From Akkermansiaceae bacterium (GTDB lineage Bacteria; Verrucomicrobiota; Verrucomicrobiia; Verrucomicrobiales; Akkermansiaceae): 5,962 nt of DNA. Positions 1 to 5,962 of this stretch are shown in pieces. Position 1 is the first letter of the stretch. Each line of letters begins with the position of its first letter. The notes below the pieces were generated by a model. That model was not told the DNA's origin. It was given only the letters and a program-made list of their open reading frames with translations, and ran no database searches. The stretch is from positions 1-5,962 of the forward strand of contig JAQGPE010000524.1 in assembly GCA_028293225.1 (NCBI GenBank), given 5' to 3'. The translations under genes were made by a program, and so were the position numbers.

Positions 1-1458
1 CCACTGCTCCTCCAGCAGCGCCTTGGCCGCCTCTTCGCGGGCGAGGGCTTCCTCGACGCTGGCGAGCTGGGTCGAGACGTCATTGCCCCGGCGGGTCTCG
101 CGGTCGAGGATCTGCTTTTCGATGCCGAGATTGCGGATCGCTTCACGGCGGCGCTCCAGTTGGGCCGGCGGCGAACTCTGGGTGAGGGCCACGCGGGCGC
201 AGGCGGTGTCGAGCAGGCTGACGGCCTTGTCGGGAAGCTGGCGGGCGGGGATGTAGCGGTGTGAAAGGCGCACGGCGGCCTTCACCGCGTCGTCCAGGAT
301 TTCGATCCGGTGGTGCTTTTCCAGCACCTCAACGACGCCGCGCAGCATGATCGCGGCGCTGATTTCATCCGGCTCCTCCACCTTTACGACCTGGAAGCGC
401 CGGGTCAGGGCCGGGTCCTTTTCGATGTATTTCTTGTACTCGCCCCAGGTCGTCGCAGCGATGGTGCGGAGTTCGCCACGCGCCAGTGCCGGCTTCAAAA
501 GGTTGGCGGCGTCCCCCACCCCTTCGGCGCCACCGGCACCGATGAGCGTATGGGCTTCATCGATGAAAAGGATGATCGGTTTGGCGGAAGCCTGGACCTC
601 CTGGATGACCTTGCGCAGGCGGTCCTCGAACTCGCCCTTCATGCTCGCGCCGGCCTGGAGCAGGCCGATGTCGAGCGTGCGCAGGGTGACCTCCTTCAGC
701 GCGTCCGGCACGTCGCCGCTGGCCAGCTTCAGGGCGAAGCCTTCCACCACCGCGGTCTTGCCCACCCCGGCTTCACCGGCGAGGAGCGGGTTGTTCTGGC
801 GGCGGCGCATCAGGATATCGACCACCTGGCGGATCTCGTCATCGCGGCACACCACCGGGTCGATCTTGCCTTCGCGGGCCTTGGCGGTGAGGTCGATCGA
901 GAAGCGCTCCAGCGCCGAGTCACCCGGCTTCAGCGGAGCGGCCTCGCCGCCGGCATCATCCTGCACCGGGCTCTTGTCGTCTTCCGCTGAACCGGCGCAG
1001 ATCGCGTCGAAAGCCTCCTCAAGCTGCTGGGCATTGATTTTTTGAAACTCCTTCGAAAGGCCGCCGAGGTAGGCGCGCAGGCTTGAGTTGCGGCTGGCGG
1101 CCAGCACCACGTGACCGGAGCGAATCTTGGTGCTGCCGAAGACCAGCGAACAGCAGACCCAGGCCTGCTCCATCGCATCGATCATCAGCCGCGAGAACGC
1201 CGAGAGCCGGCTGGCGCCACGCGGCAGCGAGTCGAGAAAGCGATTCAGATCCGGCGCCAGCCGGGCGGTCTCGCCGCCGAAATGACGGACGATCTTGACC
1301 AGATCGCTATCCTCGTTTTCCGCCAGAACCAGGAGCCAGTGAGCCAGTTCCATCTCCGGATTGCCCCGCTCCATGCAGCGCTGGGTAGCGGCATCGAGAG
1401 CGGTGTAGGCGAAGGGATTGAGCTTCTTGAAGTAAAAGGATGGCGTCTGGGTTTGCAT
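1..1458 (-). CDS. clpV: T6SS sheath-disassembly ATPase ClpV/TssH, 5' part (runs off left edge)
   Basis: ClpV is a cytoplasmic AAA+ unfoldase of the Hsp100/ClpB family that extracts subunits from the contracted TssB-TssC sheath so they can be reused. Reading from the ATG at 1456-1458 gives 486 uninterrupted codons to the window edge; a full family member has roughly 850-900 residues, so the second AAA+ module lies outside. Visible order: Clp-N type helical domain (about residues 8-150, beginning FKKLNPFAYTALDAA), an acidic/proline linker (about 157-180), then the first AAA+ module. That module has Walker A GEAGVGKT (228-235), Walker B ILFIDE (296-301) with the following AH, sensor-1 region IAATTWGEYKKY (333-344) and arginine finger region LTRRF (351-355). 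The stretch CARVALTQSSPPAQLE (420-435) is typical of ClpV rather than ClpB, and a charged coiled-coil middle domain starts near 433. It lies 25 bases after tssG and is probably co-transcribed. No SD is seen; the leader is pyrimidine-rich. Identification as ClpV is firm because of both motifs and context. Confidence 0.96.
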   Translation of the reverse strand, partial: MQTQTPSFYFKKLNPFAYTALDAATQRCMERGNPEMELAHWLLVLAENEDSDLVKIVRHFGGETARLAPDLNRFLDSLPRGASRLSAFSRLMIDAMEQAWVCCSLVFGSTKIRSGHVVLAASRNSSLRAYLGGLSKEFQKINAQQLEEAFDAICAGSAEDDKSPVQDDAGGEAAPLKPGDSALERFSIDLTAKAREGKIDPVVCRDDEIRQVVDILMRRRQNNPLLAGEAGVGKTAVVEGFALKLASGDVPDALKEVTLRTLDIGLLQAGASMKGEFEDRLRKVIQEVQASAKPIILFIDEAHTLIGAGGAEGVGDAANLLKPALARGELRTIAATTWGEYKKYIEKDPALTRRFQVVKVEEPDEISAAIMLRGVVEVLEKHHRIEILDDAVKAAVRLSHRYIPARQLPDKAVSLLDTACARVALTQSSPPAQLERRREAIRNLGIEKQILDRETRRGNDVSTQLASVEEALAREEAAKALLEEQW

Positions 1459-1459
1459 A

Positions 1460-1468
1460 GGAGGAGAG
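1460..1468 (-). other. Pyrimidine-rich leader motif before clpV
   Basis: On the coding strand the clpV leader reads CCTCTCCTCCT directly before the ATG, leaving no room for an SD sequence. The 9-mer CTCTCCTCC is also found before tssF. The match is seen directly; a role in initiation, such as binding of ribosomal protein S1, is inference only. Confidence 0.35.
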
Positions 1469-1483
1469 GTGCAAGATTGACCG

Positions 1484-2584
1484 TTACTGGATGGCAATGA
1501 AAAGGTCGTCGAGATCCTTGGCCGGGGTGTCGCTGTGCAGCCAGGTACTGAGCCCGAGCCGCGCCCCACTGCCAAGACGGCAGCCGGGATAGTCTTCCTT
1601 TTTCAGGACGAGGTTCACATCGCAGAAGAGTTCACGATGCGTGTAGTACTTCACCAGCGAGCGCAGCGACTCCAGCGAGGGCGAGCCGGGAAACATCTTT
1701 TCGTAGGTCGCCAGAGTCATGGCACCGAGCCGCAGCGTGAAGCGCAGCTGGCGGTCCCAGATGCGGGCGCCAATGACCACCCCCGCGCCGAGCGGAGTCG
1801 CGCCCATGCCGCCCAGGCGACACTGATCCGTCTCCGGAATGTCGAGCCAGTGGCCGGTGTTTTCAATCACCTCCGCGCTGGTACCGAAGTAGTCCGCCGT
1901 CACCGCGGCGAGGCCACCGGCATGGCGGCTGCCATTGGAGAAATGCCCGGCGAAATAAAGGACCGCTTCGTCCGGAACGTCGAGGCGACCACGCAGGGCG
2001 TCGATGCCCAGTCCGGTGAACGAGCCGATGAAATCCGAGAACCGCGCCTCGACCGGCCGGTCATAGTCCAGCGCTTTCCGGCAGGAGGCCCAAGCGCGAT
2101 AAAAGAACGAAATGAAGCGATGGTTGAAGACGTTGTAGAAATCTTCCAGGCTGGTATCGCGGCGGTGGATCGAGACCTGTGTGTTCGTGATCGGGGCGAT
2201 GCGATCCGGATGCGGCACCCCCTGGCTGCGAGCCCAGACATACTCGGTCAACGAGAGCGGCATGGGCCCCGAGGGACCCAGCAGGCCGAGGAAAAATCCC
2301 TCCATGCGTCCGACCGGCCCGCTGCCATCGCGCTCCGGAAGCGCCCGCACGCGCTGCACCGTGGCCGGCGCCATGTGCAGATACGGCGTCTGATGGAAAA
2401 TCAGCGGATCGTCGGCGAGGCGGCGGCCGGTGCCGACGCGCGGCATATGCGGCAGCATGCCCTCCACCCAGCGGACGAAGGAAAAGAAGTCGGTCTTGCA
2501 GGGCTCCGCACCGAATGCCTCGACGAAGCCGCGCGCGCGGTTGCGCTCGACGTCATCCGGATTGGTGGAAGGGGTGGAAACCAT
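1484..2584 (-). CDS. tssG: T6SS baseplate protein TssG (ImpH/VasB family)
   Basis: TssG is a cytoplasmic baseplate wedge component that joins two TssF copies and TssE and contacts TssK; it is related to phage baseplate proteins such as gp7/gp53. The ORF encodes 366 residues with an ATG start and TAA stop, slightly long for a family usually near 330-360. Family landmarks seen: the N-terminal DFFSFVRWVEG (32-42), the LIFHQTPYLHMAPATV region (60-75), GLLGPSGPMPLSLTEYV (100-116), the strongly typical HRFISFFYRAW (155-165), and further on a phage-like C-terminal half with YFAGHFSNGSRH, GARIWDRQ and a final LGLSTWL segment. It starts five bases after the tssF stop, so translation is probably coupled, and no SD is visible before its ATG. 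The 25-base gap to clpV and the shared strand place it in the same operon. There is no signal peptide or membrane segment, as expected. No catalytic role is known or expected. Confidence 0.96.
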   Translation of the reverse strand: MVSTPSTNPDDVERNRARGFVEAFGAEPCKTDFFSFVRWVEGMLPHMPRVGTGRRLADDPLIFHQTPYLHMAPATVQRVRALPERDGSGPVGRMEGFFLGLLGPSGPMPLSLTEYVWARSQGVPHPDRIAPITNTQVSIHRRDTSLEDFYNVFNHRFISFFYRAWASCRKALDYDRPVEARFSDFIGSFTGLGIDALRGRLDVPDEAVLYFAGHFSNGSRHAGGLAAVTADYFGTSAEVIENTGHWLDIPETDQCRLGGMGATPLGAGVVIGARIWDRQLRFTLRLGAMTLATYEKMFPGSPSLESLRSLVKYYTHRELFCDVNLVLKKEDYPGCRLGSGARLGLSTWLHSDTPAKDLDDLFIAIQ

Positions 2585-2589
2585 TTCAG

Positions 2590-4482
2590 TCAGGCCAGGG
2601 CGCGGGTTCCGGTGAGCGGCGGCCAGGTGACGAGACGCCCGCGCGTGCTGCTGAGCAGACTCGTCTCCACGAAGGAATTGATCGTGACATGATGCGCCAG
2701 GAAGCGCGCCAGCACGGAACCACAGAGGAAGGCGCTGGCCCCAGCAAAGCGGCGTTCATCGAAGGTGATCTCCACCGCCAGGCCGCGCTGGAAAGCCACC
2801 GGCCCGCCACCGGGCATGCGGCGGATCACGTGCTTCGAGGTCACCGAGGCGATGCCATCGATCCACTCGAAGGCGTCCTCCATGGCCGGCGGCATGTAAA
2901 TGCGCAGCAGGTCCCGCAGCGCCACGATGCCTTTTCCGGCATCCTCGACGAGCGAGAGATAGTTGAGCGAAAGATGGCTGACGAAGCGCCAGGCATTGCT
3001 GCCTTCCGCGAGACTGTCCATCGGAGCGGTCGGCGGCACCAGCCAGCGCACCGAGGAAATCGCCTGGCCGCCCTCCGGGAGCAGGTCGGTGTCCCGGCCG
3101 GATAGCGGCATGGATAAAGGCAGATGCCGGTTCGAACAAAGCACCCGGACCGCCAGGGCATCGGCATCGTCGCGATACGGCGCATTGCGGCCATCAACCA
3201 GCGAGAGATAGACCTCGGAACCCAGGTAGCGGGACGAAGGTCCCTCGCGTTTCTCGCGGCTGCTGAGGATGCGCGGCTCACGACGCACCGTGTAGAAGGC
3301 GCGCGCGCTGGGGTCGCCGACTCCGCAGCGATAGAATGGCAGAAAGGGCGAGCGCACCGAACTCCCGTGCATCAGCGCGGCGACGTCCTGGACCGTCAGC
3401 ACCTCGTGATGCAGCGGCTTGGTGCGATCCACCACCAGGTGGAATTCCGAGCGGTTGCGATCGAGCGCGACATGGTCGGCGCGGCGCTCGAACAGGTTGA
3501 TCACCGGCGTCGCATTCAGAACAAAGGTCTCCGGCCGGACGAGATTGGCCATTTCCGGCGCGCCGCGCTTGAAGCCAAGAATCAGATCGACCGAGGTGGT
3601 TTGCAGGCCGGCCAGAGCGCGGGCAAGGCCCTGCAGCTTGAAAAACAGGAAGCGCTGCGGCATGCCCATATACTCCCGCAGCAGGCGGTAGCCCTCAAAG
3701 ACCCGCGACTCCACCGGGAGCATCGCCTCCTCCGGGCTGAAACCGCCAGGAACGATCCGCGGCCCGCCAGGCTCGCCCAATTGATAGGTGCGCATGGCGC
3801 GACCGGGCACGCCCTTGGCGTCGGCCACGAACAGGTGGGTGGCCTGGGAAAAAATCTCCTCATGGATGCGGCCGGCACCGCCGACATCGCCACGGATGAA
3901 GAAGGTCAGTTCGTCGATCTCCTTCAGTGAGGCAAAAGTCGCATCCTGCTTGGTCATCTCCAGCCGCAGGCGTAGAGCACCCTTCACCGGCAGGCCGGCC
4001 GGCAGCCGCAGGATGTCGAGATCGCGATCGAAATAACGCGAACGCCCCACCGTGTCGCGAGCGAGACCGAACGGGTGGACGGTGACATCGTGCGCGGTAC
4101 GGAACTCGCAGCGGGTGTCGACATCCGCGCCGAGATGACCCGTCAGGCTGGCGCCGCGCGGGACGACCAGCGACTCGGTCAACGCTTCGTCGGGATGGAT
4201 TTCCACGATCCCCATCGACGGCACCGGCGAGAGCATCGCGGGATAAACCGTCTCTAACAGCGACTGGGTGAAGACCGGGAAATCCGAGTCCAGCTTCTGG
4301 TGCACGCGTGCCGCCAGGAAAGCGAAGCCCTCCAGCAGGCGCTCCACGAAAGGATCCTCGCAACCGTCGGTGCGCAGGCGCAACTGGCCGGCCACCAGGG
4401 GGTGCAGGGCGCCGAACTCGGCCGCCATCTCGCGGACGTGGCGCAGTTCGTCTTCGTAGTATCGCAGAAAGGCTTCGTTCAT
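2590..4482 (-). CDS. tssF: T6SS baseplate protein TssF (ImpG/VasA family)
   Basis: TssF forms, with TssG and TssE, the wedge of the T6SS baseplate on which the Hcp tube and TssBC sheath are built; it resembles phage T4 gp6. The ORF encodes 630 residues, a normal length for the family, from ATG to TGA. The N-terminus is highly characteristic: FLRYYEDELRHVREMAAEF (5-23), HPLVAGQL (27-34), DPFVERLLEGFAFLAARV (43-60) and DFPVFTQSLLETVYPAM (67-83), followed by the start of the first beta-rich segment. The C-terminal end also matches the family: a helix with LARFLAHHVTINSF (591-604) and the closing WPPLTG (620-625). The start is fixed by the family-typical N-terminus, although the leader has no SD and instead contains CTCTCCTCC seven bases before the ATG. 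It follows tssE after 36 bases and precedes tssG by five. It appears intact, with no frameshift or missing region seen. Confidence 0.97.
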   Translation of the reverse strand: MNEAFLRYYEDELRHVREMAAEFGALHPLVAGQLRLRTDGCEDPFVERLLEGFAFLAARVHQKLDSDFPVFTQSLLETVYPAMLSPVPSMGIVEIHPDEALTESLVVPRGASLTGHLGADVDTRCEFRTAHDVTVHPFGLARDTVGRSRYFDRDLDILRLPAGLPVKGALRLRLEMTKQDATFASLKEIDELTFFIRGDVGGAGRIHEEIFSQATHLFVADAKGVPGRAMRTYQLGEPGGPRIVPGGFSPEEAMLPVESRVFEGYRLLREYMGMPQRFLFFKLQGLARALAGLQTTSVDLILGFKRGAPEMANLVRPETFVLNATPVINLFERRADHVALDRNRSEFHLVVDRTKPLHHEVLTVQDVAALMHGSSVRSPFLPFYRCGVGDPSARAFYTVRREPRILSSREKREGPSSRYLGSEVYLSLVDGRNAPYRDDADALAVRVLCSNRHLPLSMPLSGRDTDLLPEGGQAISSVRWLVPPTAPMDSLAEGSNAWRFVSHLSLNYLSLVEDAGKGIVALRDLLRIYMPPAMEDAFEWIDGIASVTSKHVIRRMPGGGPVAFQRGLAVEITFDERRFAGASAFLCGSVLARFLAHHVTINSFVETSLLSSTRGRLVTWPPLTGTRALA

Positions 4483-4489
4483 CGGAAAG

Positions 4490-4498
4490 GGAGGAGAG
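4490..4498 (-). other. Pyrimidine-rich leader motif before tssF
   Basis: The same 9-mer CTCTCCTCC as before clpV lies seven bases upstream of the tssF ATG, within the 36-base gap after tssE, followed by CTTTCCG. No purine-rich SD is present in this gap. Function is unproven, and chance similarity is possible for so short a low-complexity motif. Confidence 0.35.
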
Positions 4499-4518
4499 AC
4501 TGTCCGGCTTGCTGACCG

Positions 4519-4998
4519 CTATGCATCGAAGGTCCAGGCCCCGGAGGCGGTATCCACGGAGGTCTCCATGGCAAAGCGCTCCGGTACCGGCTGGCTCCAG
4601 ATGCTGCCACTGATGCGGAAGGCGATGGAATTGCCCTTGTCGCTGTATGGATCGGCCAATGATTCCACTTCCAGGGAACCGGCCAGGATCCGCGGTTCGA
4701 AGCGCAGGATCGCCTCGCGGATCGCGCGGGCCATGTCATCGGAATTGACCGCCGAGCCCATGCGGCCGGTGTAGGGCGGGATGCCGAAATTGAGCACGGA
4801 ACTGGAAGCCTCCGGCAGATCCCAGATCGGCGAGCCGACCGGATGGGCCGAGGCATTCAGCAGCCAGCGCAGATTCCGCAGCACCTCCGCGCGATAAACC
4901 GAAATCGAGGTTCCGCGGCTCTGGCGGGCCTGCTCCGCTTCATCGATCCGCCAGAACAGGGATGGCAGGGCGGTTTCTTCGCGGAAGGTGGATTTCAC
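4519..4998 (-). CDS. tssE: T6SS baseplate protein TssE (gp25-like)
   Basis: TssE is the gp25-like baseplate protein that starts sheath polymerisation by mimicking the handshake fold of a sheath subunit. The ORF encodes 159 residues, usual for the family. It opens with PSLFWRIDE (12-20), equivalent to the common PSLL-x-RL-x-D start of TssE proteins. It then has an arginine-rich helix RAEVLRNLRWLLNA (36-49), the hallmark SVLNFGIPPYTG (67-78), and AIREAILRFEPRI (92-104) containing the conserved EPR motif (101-103). The rest is the beta-strand end of the gp25 domain plus a short tail. Translation starts at GTG (4996-4998), whose last three bases with the next A form the tagJ stop (GTGA), so expression is probably coupled to tagJ. 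No SD lies upstream, and no ATG or other start nearby would preserve the full domain better. The neighbours tagJ and tssF support the assignment. Confidence 0.95.
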   Translation of the reverse strand: MKSTFREETALPSLFWRIDEAEQARQSRGTSISVYRAEVLRNLRWLLNASAHPVGSPIWDLPEASSSVLNFGIPPYTGRMGSAVNSDDMARAIREAILRFEPRILAGSLEVESLADPYSDKGNSIAFRISGSIWSQPVPERFAMETSVDTASGAWTFDA

Positions 4999-5846
4999 GG
5001 CGGGTCGCTGGGTGTCGGATCAGCCGCTGGCTTTCCCGCGCCATGGAAAGAACACTGACCGAGAGAAAAGATCGGCACGACCTCGGAACCGAGGGCGAAC
5101 AACTGGGCGCCGCGACCGATGTCCACCGCGTCATGGGCTTCATCCCAACCGGTGGTCTTTGCCAGCTTCTCCTCCTCCACGCCAGCGGTGGCAGTGCCCG
5201 GGCAGGTGGAGAACAGGTAGCCCTGCACGGGCTCGACCTTCTTGAGATGAACCATCACCGGCAGCCACACGAGATCCTGGATCAGCTCTGGACGCTCGGC
5301 GACGGCGATCCGCAACACATCCTCGAAAGGCAGCCAACCGTAGCGGCCATTGAAAACGCCTTCAAAGACGCCGGCCAGGCGGGTGTCACAATTGCGGAAG
5401 CCCTCGAACTCGTACTCGGCATTGAAGCCCCGGATCGCATCGAGCTCCAGGAACCGGGACTCGGCGACAGCGGCCAGAGGCACGGCATCGCCTTTTTCCA
5501 GGGCGGCTAGAGCTTCCTGCCAGGAGGCCAGCCACGCGGGCGGCTGGTCTCCTGGAATGAAAGCAGGGATCTCACCCCGCATCGTCTTTTCCCGGGCCTC
5601 GACCGCTGCCAGCAGCAGGCCGTAGATCGCGAGAGAAACGTCCGCGCCCATGCGCAGGCAGTTGTCGAGCTGCTCCGACGCCCTTGCCCATTCGCCATTG
5701 GCGGCGAACAGGGCAAAGAGCGCGGAACGGCAGGACGGATCGGATGGTGACGCGCGCACCGCCGCCTTGGCCGCAGCCAGCGCACCGGACATGTGCCCTT
5801 CCCTGACTTGTGCTTTGATTTCGAGAAGAGCATCCATATCCGGCAC
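4995..5846 (-). CDS. tagJ: T6SS accessory protein TagJ (ImpE/SciE/HsiE1 family)
   Basis: TagJ (ImpE family) is a cytoplasmic accessory protein present in only some T6SSs; in P. aeruginosa it binds the sheath protein TssB and is linked to ClpV function. The ORF gives 283 residues from a GTG start. An ATG three codons later (5835-5837, starting MDALLEIK) is equally plausible, and neither has a clear SD. The N-terminal part is TPR-like and alpha-helical (about 5-85: EGHMSGALAAAKAAVRASPSDPS, shown here only by its paired-helix pattern, then LFALFAANGEWARASEQL at 43-60). A PPAWLASW segment follows (102-109). The C-terminal family signature is clear: VFNGRYGWLPFEDVLRI (164-180) and LIQDLVWLP (188-196). 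The end carries a short Pro/Asp tail (PAADPTPSDPP) that looks disordered and is probably not conserved. It sits 18-27 bases after hcp and overlaps tssE by four bases. Its presence suggests an H1-like, TagJ-containing class of T6SS. Confidence 0.92.
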   Translation of the reverse strand: MPDMDALLEIKAQVREGHMSGALAAAKAAVRASPSDPSCRSALFALFAANGEWARASEQLDNCLRMGADVSLAIYGLLLAAVEAREKTMRGEIPAFIPGDQPPAWLASWQEALAALEKGDAVPLAAVAESRFLELDAIRGFNAEYEFEGFRNCDTRLAGVFEGVFNGRYGWLPFEDVLRIAVAERPELIQDLVWLPVMVHLKKVEPVQGYLFSTCPGTATAGVEEEKLAKTTGWDEAHDAVDIGRGAQLFALGSEVVPIFSLGQCSFHGAGKPAADPTPSDPP

Positions 5847-5864
5847 CGCGTCGAGTTGTTCCGA

Positions 5865-5962
5865 TCAGCCCCCGGTGTTGGTATCGAGGTCCCAATGGGC
5901 CATCGTGTCGCCACCGGCGGTATTATCCTTGGTGACTTCGGTGTACTTCCACTCGATCTTCG
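5865..5962 (-). CDS. hcp: T6SS tube protein Hcp (TssD), C-terminal end only
   Basis: Hcp forms stacked hexameric rings that make the expelled inner tube of the T6SS and carry small effectors. Only the last 31 codons and the TGA stop (5865-5867) are in the window; the rest continues past the right edge. The visible residues KIEWKYTEV, then AGGDTMAHWDLDTN and a terminal GG, match the usual Hcp C-terminus: an I-x-W-x-Y strand, a Gly-rich turn, and a final strand with W-D near the end. Context agrees, since hcp directly precedes tagJ in H1-type clusters. This short open end is easy to miss because its start lies outside the window. With so few residues, the call rests partly on gene order; a different Hcp-like protein is the only serious alternative. 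Confidence 0.85.
   Translation of the reverse strand, partial: KIEWKYTEVTKDNTAGGDTMAHWDLDTNTGG

Noticed and set aside
310..1045. Two overlapping plus-strand open frames of about 230 codons
   Set aside because: Both are antisense to the ClpV Walker A and Walker B region, which reads without interruption on the minus strand; no domain is recognisable in either.
930..1178. Minus-strand 82-codon frame inside clpV
   Set aside because: It overlaps the ClpV linker region in another frame, while the ClpV frame stays open throughout and carries the expected motifs.
1459..1480. GGAGGAG on the plus strand as an SD for a plus-strand gene
   Set aside because: The GTG that follows opens only a three-codon frame ending in TGA; the sequence is the complement of the clpV leader.
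1535..2692. A 385-codon open frame on the plus strand opposite tssG and the end of tssF
   Set aside because: It lies antisense to a gene with clear TssG signatures, its product is Arg/Ala/Gly-rich with no recognisable domain, and long antisense frames are expected in GC-rich coding DNA.
3124..3930. A 268-codon plus-strand open frame
   Set aside because: It is antisense to the middle of tssF, an intact family-length gene; composition suggests a GC-driven shadow.
5838..5864. Possible terminator or attenuator between hcp and tagJ
   Set aside because: The gap is too short and has no stable stem with a T-run; only short GC-rich partial complementarity is present.
1..5962. A previously undescribed system, mobile element or CRISPR
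   Set aside because: The whole window is accounted for by canonical T6SS genes with gaps of under 40 bases; no direct repeats, terminal inverted repeats, transposase or effector/immunity genes were seen.

Overview
The window is an interior piece of a type VI secretion system (T6SS) structural operon. All recognisable genes lie on the minus strand. In transcription order (right to left) they are: the 3' end of hcp/tssD, tagJ (impE), tssE, tssF, tssG, and the 5' two-thirds or less of clpV/tssH, which runs off the left edge. The operon is compact: gaps are 0 to about 36 bases, and tagJ and tssE overlap by four bases. There is no gene-free stretch longer than about 40 bases, and I see no tRNA, rRNA, insertion sequence, CRISPR array or convincing factor-independent terminator.

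Region by region: 5865-5962 encodes the last 31 residues of Hcp, the hexameric tube protein. 4995-5846 encodes TagJ/ImpE, the accessory protein that binds the sheath subunit TssB in the Pseudomonas H1 system. 4519-4998, 2590-4482 and 1484-2584 encode the three baseplate wedge proteins TssE (gp25-like), TssF and TssG. 1-1458 encodes the N-terminal domain, first AAA+ module and start of the middle domain of ClpV, the ATPase that disassembles the contracted sheath. The order matches, as I remember it, the P. aeruginosa H1-T6SS run hcp1-tagJ1-tssE1-tssF1-tssG1-clpV1. This predicts tssB/tssC to the right of the window and possibly vgrG or other T6SS genes to the left.

The organism is a Gram-negative (diderm) bacterium with a GC-rich genome (about 60% or more by eye). 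The proteins match their families clearly but not closely enough for me to name a genus. None of the five start codons in the window has a convincing Shine-Dalgarno sequence. Two are instead preceded by the same pyrimidine-rich 9-mer. That hints at a lineage with little SD use, possibly outside the Proteobacteria, but this is only a weak inference.

The gene content is a known system. I found no undescribed system here. The most useful second-look points are the SD-less starts with a shared pyrimidine motif and the TagJ-class assignment of this T6SS.
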